NCBI RefSeq assembly: GCF_019393635.1
Contig: NC_057862.1
Span: 244,390,941-244,454,940 of the forward strand
Reading direction: 5' to 3'
Length of the DNA: 64,000 nt
Origin: Dromiciops gliroides
Taxonomy: Eukaryota > Chordata > Mammalia > Microbiotheria > Microbiotheriidae
In this document: positions 1 through 10,791 of the stretch, piece by piece
How the letters are laid out: each line of letters begins with the position of its first letter
How positions within the stretch are numbered: position 1 is the first letter of the stretch
Made by a program: the position numbers and the translations under genes
Notes under the pieces: model-generated
Database searches by the model: none
What the model was told of the DNA's origin: nothing
What the model saw: the letters and a program-made list of their open reading frames with translations, nothing else

Positions 1-969
1 CTTGTGCTCTGTTATTTTCTTTGTTTTAACTCAGTGACTGTACATTGTACTTAGGGATTCTTGTGCTTACTGAGCTGACTACATTAATAGTGGGTCTGGG
101 TAGTTAACTTTCTTTGTCTCTTAAGGTCTTCTGGGATGTACCCTGTGGGAACTGTGATGAAAATAAAATTCTGCTTGGTATGAGAGTAGTGTGTTTAGAT
201 AGTCTGCCATTGTAGAGCTCCCATTGGAAGCTTCCAGGAATTCCAAGGACATGGTGACTCATTGCTTGGACCTTTGGGAATGATAAACTTCCTGGATTCT
301 TTCAGCTCTTTAGTAGTCAAGTGTTAAGATTTTTGTATTTTAGAATCATGTGGCAAACCCTGACTAGATCCTTGGGGTATCCCTGTCCTATAACAGCAGT
401 AAGAGAAGTGGTGATAAAAGAAAAGAAAAAAGAAACAGTTTCTAGCCCAGCCTCTTGCTTTCAAAGCTCTCCTGAAGCAAGTGATATGTTCTGCCTCTTC
501 CTGTGCCCAGGTTCTTCCAGACTTAACTGGATTCTGGAATCCAGACTCAACTAGGGGAGCCCTAGACTCCTGAAAGCCCTTTCTACTTTCTCAAGTTCCA
601 TTGTATCTCTCTATATGAGCTTCTGCAATCAAGTTTTCACTCTGATTATAAAGTCAGAAAAAAAATCCCCCCTCTAGGTTAAATGACCTTGGGGCCCTGA
701 ATAAAGCCAAGAGGCTATCCCTTTAAGGCTCTTCTCTTTTCTAATACATGGTAGATAGTGATAACTTCACCTTATGTCTTCTGCCCTGTCTGGTTTCAGC
801 TCCCTGGAACAAGAGGGTCCTTCTGGGATAGGCTCATCACTTCTAAACTCACCACTGTTCTACCACCTGAAGTCTTAATTGACTCAGTGGGAAAATTTGC
901 TTGCAGAGGCTCATGTAGAAAATTGAAAAGGCTGGCAGGGGCCCAGGTGAATATTCACCTAGTTGAGTT
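1..969. other. Unassigned unique sequence
   Basis: I recognise no gene or repeat here. The longest open frames, at 321-554 and 758-1072, have no recognisable domain, and the second runs into the SINE at about 970. I treat them as chance frames. Confidence 0.5.
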
Positions 970-1130
970 TGGGTTGCTTTCTTGTTGTTCAACTCTTTGT
1001 GACCCCAGTTGGGGTTTTCTTTGCAAAAATACTAGAGTGGTTTGTTATTTCCTTTGTCAGCTCATTTTATAGATGAGGAGCTGAGGCAAACAGGGTTAAA
1101 TGACATGTCCAGGGTTACACAGCTAATAAA
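970..1130 (-). repeat. CORE-SINE, long form, old copy
   Basis: The reverse-oriented tail (gttgttcaactctttgtgac) is followed by the 'gatgaggagctgaggcaaac' core and 'ttacacagctaata'. The tRNA-like head is missing. Strong divergence from the other copies suggests an old insertion. Confidence 0.85.
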
Positions 1131-1159
1131 GAATAAGAAAGCCTATATACAATGATTAT

Positions 1160-1222
1160 AATTGTATTTCCAACATGGAGCACAGTGCCTGACACATAGT
1201 AAGTGCTTAATAAAGAAATCTA
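1160..1222 (+). repeat. L2 LINE 3' end fragment
   Basis: The string 'cacagtgcctgacacatagt' followed by 'gcttaataaa' is the typical 3' end of the L2 family. Only about 60 bases are left. A short (TCTG)n-like run follows at 1225-1250. Confidence 0.6.
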
Positions 1223-1259
1223 TCTCATTCTATCTGTCTGTCTGTCTATGACATAAGCA

Positions 1260-2760
1260 ATAAGCAAATATACAATGCTAGAGGAATGAACTCAAAATCA
1301 TGAAAAAAATCTCCATATTTTTTCATGTACTAATTTTAATGTAGCAAATAATAAAGCAAACAAAATTTAGTTATTCAAAACCTGCTCATAAATACATCAA
1401 TGAAAAATTTCAATAAACATTTTGTCTAACAATATTTTAAAGTTAGTAGCTGATAGATTATGGGACAATGACTGGCCTGTATGAGACTTTGGGACAACAC
1501 CCAACAAAATGGAAAATAATAATGGAAACAAACAGGACTTTCCTGGAATAATCACTGAAAAAATTATGGTAGATAACCAGAAAGAATAATAAAATCTATG
1601 CATACAAAAAACTCCCTAATAAATATACTAGAAACCAAAACAATTGAAAAATGCATTTAAAAGGCACTGGAAAAATATCTACTAATGATGGAAAAAAAGA
1701 AAAGACAAAATAAAATATACTTTCCAATGTAGAGTAGAGAGATAAAACCCTCTTTTGGAGCCAAAATAGAATGAGGTAAAATTTGAAACAAAATAAAAAC
1801 CTAAACAGGTTTTAAAATATCCCACTGAAAAAAATAAATATCAATAAATAATCACAGATGTTTAAAAATTAACCAACTGAAACATAAAACACAAGAAAAT
1901 GAACGAGACACATTTCAGCCAGCATCATCAACAGCAGTCACACAAACTCAGTCTAGGAACTAGTTCATACTCAAAATCTGTTACTAATAATCTTATGCAC
2001 TCTGGAGGATTAAAATGACCTCCAAAAATAATAAAACACAAATCATAATGATAGAAGAGAAAGCAACAGCAAAAGAAAAAATAACTTTGAAAATTGAATT
2101 TTCAAGGACAGTCTCCACATGTAAGTTTAGTTGAGATAGTTCATCATGTAACAAATACTGAGCATAGGGCTCCCACATGTTTGGGTTAATCGAGACTACC
2201 ACATGGAATTGAGAAGATGGTTGCCTAAGCTACAGGGACTAGGGGAGGTCCGGTATCACTGGGAGGGGCAGAATGTAAGCACTACTTATTATGGAATCCA
2301 AACTGGCCCCACATCCACGTATAAGGTGTGGTAAGATATATGTGGTTAAGAATCCCCTTTCCTGAGTATGCTTTGCTTGTGTCTCAAGACTTTTACCTCT
2401 ATTATATGGGGGAAGGAAATGCTAATTACTCATTCATGTTATCAACCCTTTTCTGCTTAAAGACTCCTGCTTTATAAAACTCTAGGAGTTTTAGTACTTG
2501 GTAAAATGTGCTTAGCATTTATGATTTCTGCATGGATTCACTTCTATCTCCCTTGTGCCTAAGTGAAACAAGATGTTTCTCTCTTTCTACTCAGTACCAA
2601 TCCCACCTCCAGATCTGGACCTGCAACAATACTAACCATACAAAACTTTTTCTCTTTTATATAGGAGAATAAAACAATAGCAATGAAAGAACAGAGAGCA
2701 ACGAATCAATGAACAGTTCCCCAGATATAGGCAGCCAACAATAGTACTGTTAACTGGAGG
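1260..2760. other. AT-rich unassigned sequence with a degraded LINE-like block
   Basis: The stretch has no gene. About 1480-1960 is A-rich on the plus strand and resembles 44310-44700: both hold 'ggaat(a/c)a..a', 'aaaataaaat' and a shared motif around 'cagccagcatcatcaac' / 'cagccaacatcaac'. Both look like remnants of one old A-rich LINE. From 1960 to 2760 I see nothing I can assign. Confidence 0.4.
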
Positions 2761-2763
2761 TAG

Positions 2764-2990
2764 ATAGATAGCAAGCATTTATTAAATGTTTATTATATGC
2801 CAGGCATTGTGCTGAGGATTAGGGATAAAAATAGAAGGCTAAATGAATTAAGATGTGCATATATATAGTGCACAAGAAGTGTCAAGTGTCTGAGACCACA
2901 TTTGAACTCAGGTCCTCCTGAATCCAGGGTTGGTGCTTTATCCACTGCCACCTAGCTGCCCCCAAGGACCTTGTATTCTAATGAGGAAAA
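2764..2990 (+). repeat. Ancient interspersed repeat split by a SINE
   Basis: The 'catttattaaatgtttatta..gccaggcattgtgctgagga' module at 2776-2825 and its continuation 'cttgtattctaatgagga' at 2970-2987 belong to one element. The SINE at 2878-2963 separates them. The same module recurs at 16222, 36448, 39459 and 42672. I cannot name the family from sequence alone. Confidence 0.6.
2878..2963 (-). repeat. CORE-SINE, short fragment
   Basis: Reverse-strand head and part of the core ('gccacctagctgccccc' at the right end). It lacks the poly(T) end, so the 3' part is missing. It lies inside the older repeat at 2764-2990. Confidence 0.85.
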
Positions 2991-3009
2991 ATAAATGCAT
3001 AAAAGAGGG

Positions 3010-4200
3010 CTAGAAAAAGGGTCAGGGAGGAGAGGATGTCTATATAAGGGCATGAGAGTGAAATTGAGTCAGAATCACAGCTGGGAGGTGACTGAAGCAA
3101 TGGCCTGCCAGGGTCCATCCCCAAAATGAGGCCCTCCAAAAGAACTCACCAATGAGTGAAGGGGGTCAGCATGGTAGACTGATATTTCAGAGTGAGAAGG
3201 CCCCCAGCACTGAGGGGGGTTCTAGGATGGTGGGGGGGCAGCTGAATCGTGGTGGCAAAAGCCTTAGAATCAGAGGCACAGCCAATAGGGAATGAAACAT
3301 AGACAGCCTGGGTCTAGCTCCCTAAAGCAGAAATTGGCTTCTGGTTTTAAAACCTTATCCTTTGTGGGAAAGAGGAAGAAGTCAAACTTGGGAAGAGGAG
3401 AGCAGTTAATGGGAGTTGTTCTTGTCTTCCCTACAGAGGCAGGGAGATGTCCTATCAACTATTGCTCTCAGTTCATGGTAGTCTCTCTGTCCAGCCTCAT
3501 GTTCATGGGGAGCAGCAGAAAAAGGTGGAAAGTGGCCTGTCAAAATCTATAGAAAAAAAGCAGGGGATCACACACCCAGAACCCAACTCAGTACTTGATC
3601 CTCTCCTGTACACATGGATCCAAGGTCTAGAATGAGTCCTCAGATTTTTGAACTTCAGAACAAACTCTCCAGCTTCAAACTCTGAGGATTTCCACTCTCC
3701 AAAATCCTCACCAAACATTCCCAGAAGTCCAAGTTCCAAAGCATCATCCATTAGTGGACTCTGGGATAGTGCTGTTTCAGAGTCTCTCATCTTTTTGGAA
3801 ATGCAAGAGTTACAATCTTCCTCATGGGTAAATACACAGGGATTTACAGTCCCTTGCAAAAAAAAAAATCAGCTGGGGTATATTCAAAATCTATAATTAT
3901 ACAGTATAAGCTTAAGCATCAATCAACACTTTAAAATAATGGGTGATTATCCTGGTGTTCCAAGTAATCATTTTATGGTACAGCTGAAAACAAATGTGCA
4001 TTAATAATACATGTAATAGACAGCCTTATACAGAGAATCACTTCACAGGGTACTTCAGTGGCTAAATGAATTAATATGTGCATATACATAGTGCACAAGA
4101 AAATAATCATAAATAGGAAAAAATCAAAAGCATTTAGCTTTAGCAGTATCAATAATACTATAAAGAACAAAGTTACATTCATTAGCTTATATAAAACCAA
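3010..4200. other. Unassigned sequence with overlapping open frames
   Basis: About 3090-3870 is less AT-rich than its surroundings. It holds open frames of 60-118 codons on both strands (for example 3503-3859 minus and 3648-3896 plus) and an A11 run at 3859-3869. None of the translations resembles a family I know. A decayed retrocopy or LTR is possible, but I cannot support either. No start context, splice pattern or conserved motif was seen. Confidence 0.35.
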
Positions 4201-4204
4201 GGTA

Positions 4205-4475
4205 CATAGGTTACACAGTGGGTATAACATTGACTCTGGAGTCAGGAAGACATGAATTCAATTCCGGCTCCAGACTCTTACTGGATATATGACCCTGAGC
4301 AAGTCACTTAAGCACTACTTGCCTTAGTTTCCTAATCTGTAAAATGGGGGCAATAATTAGTAGCTACCTATCAAGGTTGTTTTGAGGATAAAATGAGATA
4401 TTTATAAAGTACTTTACAAAATTTAAAATACTACAGAATTTTAAGTAGCATTAAATGATAGTTAATATTATTATT
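4205..4475 (+). repeat. MIR-type CORE-SINE, nearly full length
   Basis: The head 'gttacacagtgggtataaca', core 'gaccctgagcaagtcactta' and 3' part 'gaggataaaatgagatattt' occur in order. The tail (AAT)n-like sequence continues after the SINE at 4480-4620, so that SINE landed in this tail. Confidence 0.85.
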
Positions 4476-4479
4476 AATT

Positions 4480-4620
4480 TTTTTGTGGGGCAATGAAGGT
4501 TAAATGGCTTTCCCAGGGTTACACAGCTAGTAAGTGTCAAGTGTCTGAGGCCAGATTTGAACTCCGGTCTTCCTAAATCCAGGGCTGGTGCTTTATCCAT
4601 TGTGCCACCTAGCTGCCCCC
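4480..4620 (-). repeat. CORE-SINE, short form
   Basis: T-run, then 'ggggcaatgaaggttaaatg', then the core and head ending 'gccacctagctgccccc'. It is inserted in the ATT-rich tail of the MIR copy at 4205; 'ttattattat' stands on both sides. Confidence 0.9.
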
Positions 4621-4624
4621 AATA

Positions 4625-5260
4625 GTTATTATTATTGTACACAAATTAACAGTAAGCAAAACAATTCATAGCTAGAAAACTATACTATAAGAAAAACACC
4701 TCCATATGAATAAATATGCATAATGGCAAAATAGAAATATAATGCAAACATGAAACAAGTAATTTGTGTATCAATACACATTCACTTATGTACAAAATTC
4801 AGTTTACGTGGACAGTCTCAAATACTGTTTTCTGGGTTTATGTGTAACTAGTTCCTTTGGCTCTCCTTTGTAACATCACAAGTCAATTTGGTGACTTATT
4901 GAATGGGTCTAACTTTTTTTTAATAACCTGCCCACCTTTCTGCCCTTCAACCCGATCTATCTGATGAAATAGGCTGATCATCTTCATCATAATAGGGAGA
5001 AGTAGGCTTGTTTCCCTAAACCTGAACTGATAGAAAGGTTAGGCTTGCTATCAGTAGTTCTATGCTCTGTGGGCTTTCTCGGTATGCTAATAGTCTGTCT
5101 AGCTGAAATTCTAGGGAAGAAAGGAATTGCCTTTGGAATCATTTCTCTTACTTTATCTGAATGGGATTTTTCCTTTAATCTATGCAAAAATGATAAACAA
5201 TAGTGCTAATATCACATTCAAAGGTCATATATGGTTCAGGTAATCTTTGTTTAATTGATA
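4625..5260. other. Unassigned AT-rich sequence
   Basis: No gene and no repeat that I recognise. The minus frame at 4987-5187 has no domain signal. Confidence 0.5.
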
Positions 5261-5264
5261 TATT

Positions 5265-5645
5265 TTTTTAATTATTTAGAATTTTATTTTTCCAAATTAC
5301 ATGTAAAAACAAATTTTGACATCAATTTTTTAAAACTTTGAGTTCCAACTTCTCTTCCACCCTCCCTCCCCACCCACCCTAAGAACTCAAGCAATTCAAA
5401 ATAAGTTATACATTAGTAGTCATGCAAAATATCTCCACATTAGCCATGTTGTGAAAGAAAACAGACAAAAATGAACTTCAGATTAAGGAACTAACAAAAA
5501 AATTATGCTTCAATCTGTTTTCAGATACCATCAGTTCTTTCTCTGTACATGGATTGCAATTTTATAAGTCCTTCAGAGTTATCTTGGATCATTGCATTGC
5601 TTAAAATAACTAAGTCATTCACAGAAGATCATCTTACAATATTGC
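5265..5645 (-). repeat. LINE-1 3' end (3' UTR and ORF2 tail)
   Basis: The reverse strand shows the L1 tail: poly(T), 'ccaaattacatgtaaaaaca', a pyrimidine-rich run (the G-rich tract of the L1 3' UTR on the other strand), and then ORF2 C-terminal sequence. It ends abruptly at the LTR that starts at 5646. Confidence 0.8.
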
Positions 5646-5922
5646 TTGTGGTAAAATAATGGAATTTGGCAGAGGGACCCCCACCTAATTGATTTAGTAG
5701 TGTTTGAATTGGGTGTGAATGAGAAACTACTAAGTACCCGCTTAAGATGACTAGATTTTTAGCCACACCTGGCCCCCCCCCCTTGTTAAACCTAGTTTAA
5801 ACTAGGCCAACCCTGAGAAGGAATGTCCTCAGAGGCTGTGGACTGTGTCACCAACAGGGGACCAGTCTCAGCCACACAACTTGAAGGACCTCCCCTTTGG
5901 GGGAGGGAGAAAAAAGTAGAAC
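5646..5922 (+). mobile_element. Partial retroviral LTR fossil
   Basis: It starts 'tgtggtaaaataatggaatt', matching the start of the solo LTR read from 10787 downward ('tgtggtaaaattattggaat'), and shares the 'aaggacctcccctttggggg' segment. Only the 5' part of the LTR is present. It is a broken, old copy of the same family as 10152-10787. Confidence 0.7.
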
Positions 5923-5925
5923 TAA

Positions 5926-6200
5926 CAAAAAGAATTATGTTTCAATCTCTATTCAAATACCATCAGTTTTCTCTCTATAGATGGATTGCATTTTTCATAA
6001 GACCTTCAGAGTTGTCTTGGATAATTGCATTGCTGAAAATAACCAAATAATTCACAGCAGATCATCTCACAATATTACTGTTGTTTTGTATACAGTACGT
6101 TTTACTTTGCATCAGCTCATGCAGGTCCCTCCAGGTCTTTCTGATAGCTTCCTGCTCATTTTTTTATAGTAAACTACATTTACACCGTACTTTAAAGAGA
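5926..6200 (-). repeat. Second LINE-1 3' fragment, overlapping copy
   Basis: From 'gaactaacaaaaagaattat' on it repeats the same L1 segment seen at 5478-5645, about 15% different by eye, and then runs further into ORF2 ('ctccaggtctttctgatagc'). The LTR piece therefore sits between two copies of one L1 segment. Confidence 0.75.
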
Positions 6201-6249
6201 GATTGCCTTATAATAAACCCATGAGGTTGATTATTGCAACAACTGTAAT

Positions 6250-6945
6250 AGATGGGGGCAGCTAGGTGGTGCAGTGAATAGAGCACGGGCCCTGGATTCA
6301 GGAGGACCTGACTTCAAATTGTGGTAAAAAACAGAAGTTTTAGCTGAATCATTTGAGAGTTGAGTGCATGCTACTGAAGCGGCTTTTGAAGGACCTCCCT
6401 TTTGGGGAGGAGACCTCGACGAACTTCCGGGGACGCCAGCTTAAAACTGAGGGAGGAATGGAAGTTCTCTCTGTGTTTTAAAACTTAGCTGTGGCAGCAC
6501 GGGTGAGAGGAAACACGTGGTTTGTGTTTGGCTCTGGGTGTGCTGGTTCTCGACCTGGCAGGTGGTTTGGGATTCGGTGAGTTTTATAAAGGAAAATAGA
6601 CTAAGCTTAGATCTAAGATTATTCATTTGTATTTCTACTTCCCTATTCCCCTAATTGTATTACCTTTTGTTGTCTAATTAATTCCCAAGCAATAAAAACT
6701 AATCCCTCACAAATTTAAGCTCAGAGGCTTCTTTTTCTCAGTGGTCTGGGATAAGGCCAGATTTGAACTTACTAGCTGTGTGACCCTGGGCAAGTCACTT
6801 ACCCATGTTTGACTCAGTTTCTTCACATGTAAAATGAGCTGGAGAAGGAAATGGCAAACCAGTCCAGTATCTCTGCCAAGAAAAACCACAAATGGGGTCA
6901 TGAAGAGCTGGAAATGACTGAAAAACAACACAACAACACAAGGAA
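6250..6945 (+). repeat. CORE-SINE, long form, split by an LTR
   Basis: The head 'gggggcagctaggtggtgca' to 'gacttcaaat' (6319) and the rest 'ggccagatttgaacttacta' to 'gactgaaaaacaacacaaca' (about 6752-6945) form one element. The intervening 430 bases are an LTR. Confidence 0.85.
6320..6750 (+). mobile_element. Retroviral solo LTR fossil inside a SINE
   Basis: It starts 'tgtggtaaaa', shares 'gaaggacctcccttttgggg' with the LTRs at 5646 and 10152, and has an 'aataaa' polyadenylation signal near 6692 followed by a U5-like stretch. I see no internal viral sequence next to it. Its right edge is approximate. It must be younger than the SINE it interrupts. Confidence 0.75.
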
Positions 6946-6949
6946 CCAA

Positions 6950-7750
6950 GTAAAAGGTTACACTCTTGCCTGAGAGGAATAGCTTGAAAATTACAACAAA
7001 AGAAGTCTCAAGAGCTATGAATAATCTCTTTGCTACATATATTTTGAATTCAGTTCCCATTGGATTCTGTATGTAATTGTAGGACAGCGTGTTACATACT
7101 TAATGGGGGGAAAGCACTCTCAAGGGGGGCTCATGAGCTATATGGCATTATAAGGACACCTTTAGACCCTCATGGTTGACATCTCTAAGGGGAAAAATAC
7201 CAGCCAACTTCTGGCAAGCAAGTATGCCATTGGTCATTGGATGGGAGCCTCAGAGGATGTGCTATATATGGATATTGCTAATTTTTTTTTTTAAGTTAGG
7301 CTTGGCAAGAAGAAAACCACTAATAAACTAACTAAGCAAATTCTGGCAGTGAAGCTATGTCCCCGTCAGATTCAAAGAATCACCCTGTAATCAAGCTATA
7401 GAAATGGCTTTAAAGAAATATCCAAAGATAAGGAATTGAGGCAAATTTGATAGTTCCTTCCAGTTGTACCCCTAAGCTTTTTCAGTCGAGCCTTTTTTTT
7501 CCAAGATAGCTCCTTATGTCACTTCCTATTTAGCCAAAGTTGCTTTGGCTCAAGTTTCTTCATTTGGCAACTACACATCATTTGTATGGAACACATTCCA
7601 CCCTGGAAATGAAGATTGTCACAGCAGAGAAGACAGTAGATGTGACCAGAAAATGCTACTCTTCACTACTTTGGAATGTGCTGAGCTCTGGATCATGCCA
7701 CATTTTTAATATGGCTCTTTTCCCCTCTCATGCTGTGGCCATGTCAGTTT
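6950..7750. other. Unassigned sequence
   Basis: No gene or known repeat recognised. T-runs at 7288-7302 and 7492-7500 could mark old retroposon ends, but no body can be identified. Confidence 0.4.
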
Positions 7751-7763
7751 AAAACCAGACAGA

Positions 7764-8022
7764 TGTTCTTGTTGTTGAGTCATTTTTCAGTCATGTCCGA
7801 CTCTTCATGACCCTTTTTGGGGTTTTCTTGACAAAGGTACTGGAGTGGTTTGCCATTTCCTTCTCCACCTTATTTTACAGATTAGGAAAAGGAGGAAAAC
7901 AGGGTTAAATGACATGCCCAAGGTCACACAGTTAGTGTCTGAAGCTGGATTTGAACTCATGAAAATGAGTCTTCCTGATTCCAAGCCCAGTGCTCTATCC
8001 ACTGTGCCATCCAGCTGCCCAA
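7764..8022 (-). repeat. CORE-SINE, long form, full length, with TSD
   Basis: Reverse-oriented: 'cttgttgttgagtcattttt' tail, core, and head 'gccatccagctgccc'. It is flanked by a target-site duplication, aaaaccagacaga (7751-7763) and aaaaccagacaca (8023-8035), with one mismatch. Confidence 0.9.
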
Positions 8023-8039
8023 AAAACCAGACACATAAA

Positions 8040-9205
8040 TTGTGCTAATTAACACAAAACTTTTATTACAATTTTATTTTAAAATGCTTTTTTCATCCTA
8101 TTTCTATTTCCCTCACTGTATGGATAAACATGAACAACAGGAGGAAAAAACCCTGCCCTGTATCAATTCATGCAGCTTGGTCTTTTGAGGGTATTGTTAA
8201 ATTTTGGTCCTAGCTATTCCTTGTACTACTAGACAGAAGAAGCATGACATGTGGTTGTGGTAGGTCTTGACTGTTTGCATGCTTTAATTTCCTCGTTTCA
8301 CACTGGACATTTGGTCCAGGGCTAAACTGGGCAGCTGAAAGGCCACTATCATTTCCTACAGGTTCAAATTCACTAGTTATTTCTGCCAAAATATAGGAAT
8401 CTGCACTTCTGTTTTTGGCAATTATTTTGTGAGTGTTTATGAGAATATAAGAGTCTTGAAAGAAGGAACTGTTTGACCTTTTTGTCTTTGTATTATGGTG
8501 CCTAACAGGATGTCTCATGAATAATTGGTACTTGAAAATGCTTATTGATTGATAATTGAATGATGATTGGAGGAGTTAATTTGGTGGAACATAATTTCCT
8601 AACTACACAGAAAACAAAAACAAACTTGCCTTTCTCCAGACTTATACAAAGTTGGTAAATCATGCAGGAGATGACTTGAAAAGCCACTACTAATAATTGC
8701 CCTTGTCAGAGCCACTCTTGTATCCTGGAGAAAAGAAGCTCTGAGATGATTTCTGTGGGGGAGAACAAAATGTGCCTGTCCTACTCTACTGTCTAATGCC
8801 CAGTGTTCGTGCACAGTGCTATTATTAAATATTGACTTTGCCCAGAAATTAAGCTGACACAGCTGCATAGTTGTACTTGGGGGCAGGGTGAAATCAGGAA
8901 GATGCACATTTGGCAATTTGGTCCAGGTTCACAGATGTAGCTCTCACACACCCATTTCTAGGGCCTCAGCCCCAGGCTAAGCTACAGTCACTGATCCAGA
9001 GAAGAGAGATCCTCTAGAGTGTGAAGAATGGGAGGAAGAAAATGACTAAATTCTTCCTTTCAGCCATCTACTTGGATGCTTAAGCACTGCTGTACCATCT
9101 TTTTGCTTTTGGTGGGAATTATCTGTGGTCATCATTGTAGACTCTTGGAGGACTAACTTTTCATCTATTTGGGCATGAAACATTCTATTAAGAAGGAATT
9201 CTCCT
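8040..9205. other. Mostly unassigned sequence with an L2 trace
   Basis: Around 8485-8580 an L2-like 3' end is visible ('gaaaatgcttattgattgat'). The minus frames at 8210-8518 and 8599-8916 have no recognisable domain. Nothing else could be assigned. Confidence 0.4.
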
Positions 9206-9209
9206 CCAT

Positions 9210-9300
9210 ATACCTAGATTGTAAGTTCCTAGAGAGCACAAAATGTGTCACTTATTTTTGTATCTTCCCCCAGCATATAGCTGGGCATTGTGTGTCATCC
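9210..9300 (+). repeat. L2 LINE 3' end fragment
   Basis: 'gattgtaagttcctagagag' followed by 'tttttgtatcttcccccagc' matches the order of the L2 3' end (length-of-stay motif and 'ccccagc'). Confidence 0.7.
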
Positions 9301-9550
9301 ATAGTAGAGATACCCCATCTTTCTGCCACAAAGGAGCCCTGGCTCTGGACTCATTTTGTAGTATTTTGGGAAACTGATCCCAAAGAAAGGTGATTCAAGC
9401 TTTTTTCTCACTCTGTGGCTCATTATAACCCTTCACCAAGGGTCTAAGGGTAAAAAAAATCTCTAAAATAAAGTTTAGATGTGGTTTGTGTCTAGAATCT
9501 CCCTAAAAGGGATGAACAGGATTGGACACCTTTGAGAAAGTTACTGTGTG

Positions 9551-9927
9551 TGTTGTTATTGTTATTGTTATTGTTGAGTGGTTTTAGTTGTGTCCATCTC
9601 TTTGTGACCCCATTTGAGGTTTTCTTGGCAAAGATAGCAGCATCAAACTAGTGCAGAGTGGTTTGCCATTTCCTTCTCCAGTTCCTTTTACAGATGAGGA
9701 AACTGAGGCAAACAGGGTTAAGTGGATTGTCCAGAGTCACACAGTAAGGGACTGAGGCCAGAGTTTTAAATTAAATTAACTTTTTTTTTATCATAAAAGT
9801 ATTTTATTATTTTCCAGTTACATGTAAAGATAGTTTTCAACATTTGTGAGGACAGATTTTAATTCAGGAAGATGAGTCTTCCTGACTTCAGGTCTGGTAC
9901 TCTATCCACTATGCCACCTAGCTGCCC
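9551..9927 (-). repeat. CORE-SINE, long form, with nested L1 tail
   Basis: Its tail starts with a (GTT)n-like run at 9552-9575 and its head ends 'gccacctagctgccc' at 9927. It is interrupted at about 9779-9850 by a short L1 3' end. Confidence 0.9.
9779..9850 (-). repeat. Very short LINE-1 3' end inserted in a SINE
   Basis: 'ttttttttatcataaaagta' and 'ttttccagttacatgtaaag' are the extreme 3' end of the local L1 family (compare 54713-54775). The flanks 'ccagagttttaaatt' and 'acagattttaattca' look like a diverged target-site duplication. Confidence 0.75.
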
Positions 9928-10147
9928 TATACAATGTATAGGATAGCTGAAAACAAAGTAGAGCTATTTATTTTTTCTGCAACAAAAGAAATGTTTAAAA
10001 CACAAAAAACATGTTCTGACCCCTTACTAAAGTATATTTGACACCTGGTTGATCCCTTGGTCCCCATGACATGAGGTAGGGTAGGAATAATATCTCCAAA
10101 GGTCCTTGCCACTTGGGATAAGCATGTTAATAAACACTCAAAACATG
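9928..10147. repeat. Unassigned repeat unit, related to 11395-11612
   Basis: 'ggtccccatgacatgaggta' through 'ggtccttgccacttgggata' aligns loosely (about 70% by eye) with 'agttcccatgacagtgagta' through 'gttcttgccatataggatag' near 11555-11612. Family unknown. Confidence 0.45.
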
Positions 10148-10151
10148 AAAC

Positions 10152-10787
10152 TGTGGGGACCAAATTTAATATAGGGAGAGTCAGTTGAGTGGCTCACCAT
10201 AATATTGGGGTCCCGGAAATAATGAGAGACCTCTAGGTACAAAGATCCCTCCCCTCCAAACTGCCTTTTTAGATATTTCTCACAGGCCAGTAAGAAAGGA
10301 GCCTAACAGCCTCTTTTCCACAAACGAATCAGGTTTTATTAATGGGAATAAAATAAGCAGCAAAGGTGAAATTAATAAAATCAAAGTCAAGGAAATAAGC
10401 AAAAAGAAATACGTATAATCCACCTAACTCTAACTTAAGTCTATACCATCCCCAAACTCGCTTCCAGTTTAGCTAATTCAAAAGAGCAGGGCTCATATGT
10501 TAACTCACCACCTGGCAGCCGTAGCTTCAATGGAAAAACAGCTTTGCAGCCAGGGCCCGCAAGACTCCTTTGCTCCTGCAGTTCACACCACCAGAAAGAG
10601 AGTGACTCTGGAAGAGACTGAGCTCCCCTCAGTGAGCATTTACTCTCCCTCCTCCAAAAGGGGAGGTCCTTAAAAACTGCCTGTGGAGAGTGGTTTCTCC
10701 TGCTGACATTGGCAGCATACATCACTCAGGACAGGACAGGTGTGGCCCATCCCAATCAGTCTGTCAAATTCCAATAATTTTACCACA
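10152..10787 (-). mobile_element. Retroviral solo LTR fossil with 4-bp TSD
   Basis: On the minus strand it runs from 'tgtggtaaaatt' to 'ggtccccaca', 636 bases, with TG...CA ends. A polyadenylation signal lies near 10335 (tttatt on plus). The 4-bp direct repeat aaac flanks it at 10148-10151 and 10788-10791. No internal viral sequence adjoins, so it is a solo LTR left by recombination. The family is not named; it is related to 5646, 6320 and more distantly 16754. Confidence 0.8.
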
Positions 10788-10791
10788 AAAC

